From an uncultured Prevotella sp. (GTDB taxonomy: Bacteria > Bacteroidota > Bacteroidia > Bacteroidales > Bacteroidaceae): DNA of 7,907 nt. Location of the stretch: the NCBI GenBank assembly GCA_900546575.1, contig URDM01000103.1, positions 1-7,907 on the forward strand, written 5' to 3'. The translations under genes were made by a program, and so were the position numbers. Positions 7,868 to 7,907 of the stretch are shown here, piece by piece (position 1 is the stretch's first letter; the number at the start of each line of letters is the position of its first letter). A model generated the notes under the pieces. That model saw nothing but the letters and a program-made list of their open reading frames with translations, was not told where the DNA came from and ran no database searches.

Positions 7868-7907
7868 AAAAAACTCGTTGTACGTTCTTGTGTGGATGTA
7901 CAACGAG
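7868..7907. terminator. Terminator-like hairpin at the window edge, probably bidirectional
   Basis: CTCGTTGTAC (7874-7883) pairs exactly with GTACAACGAG (7898-7907). The stem extends inward by four more pairs if G-U wobbles are allowed (7884-7887 with 7894-7897), leaving a six-base loop. Six A residues (7868-7873) directly precede it, so a transcript from the minus strand would have a stem followed by a U-run, as in an intrinsic terminator. For the plus-strand operon the expected T-run would lie just past the window end and cannot be seen. The position, about 150 bases after the last stop, suits the end of the operon facing a convergent gene. Confidence 0.6.

Overview
The window looks like a Bacteroidota chromosome segment, most likely from a Prevotella-like gut or oral member of the Bacteroidales. 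The reasons are a SusC/SusD outer-membrane pair, lipoproteins with acidic residues just after the lipidated cysteine, AT-rich gaps without Shine-Dalgarno sequences, and proteins typical of that phylum. The genus is inferred from general style and is not proven by any marker gene.

Layout: the first 82 bases are a non-coding AT-rich leader carrying two copies of an ATTACGTTA/ATTAAC element 32 bp apart. Four plus-strand genes follow: a 419-residue lipoprotein of unknown function (83-1342), a SusC/RagA-type TonB-dependent transporter (1371-4814), its SusD/RagB-type surface lipoprotein partner (4874-6376), and a lipoprotein related to zinc metalloproteases (6420-7724). The gaps are 28, 59 and 43 bp and I see no terminator in them, so the genes probably form one operon. 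The last 183 bp are non-coding. They hold two degenerate copies of a roughly 30-bp element, each followed by a hairpin. The second hairpin ends exactly at the window edge and resembles a terminator.

How the genes may work together: SusC and SusD form a 'bin and lid' complex that captures large nutrients at the surface and imports them through the outer membrane with TonB energy. The two other lipoproteins look surface-exposed and probably work with the complex. No glycosidase, polysaccharide lyase, hybrid two-component sensor or sigma/anti-sigma pair is visible. This is therefore not a complete classical polysaccharide-utilisation locus, and the cargo may be a peptide or glycoprotein, as for RagAB; that is inference.

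The most notable point is that the metalloprotease-like protein keeps the fold signatures of a pappalysin-like metzincin, but all three zinc-binding histidines are replaced (Asn, Tyr, Tyr). It is probably a non-catalytic binding protein in an otherwise intact uptake operon.
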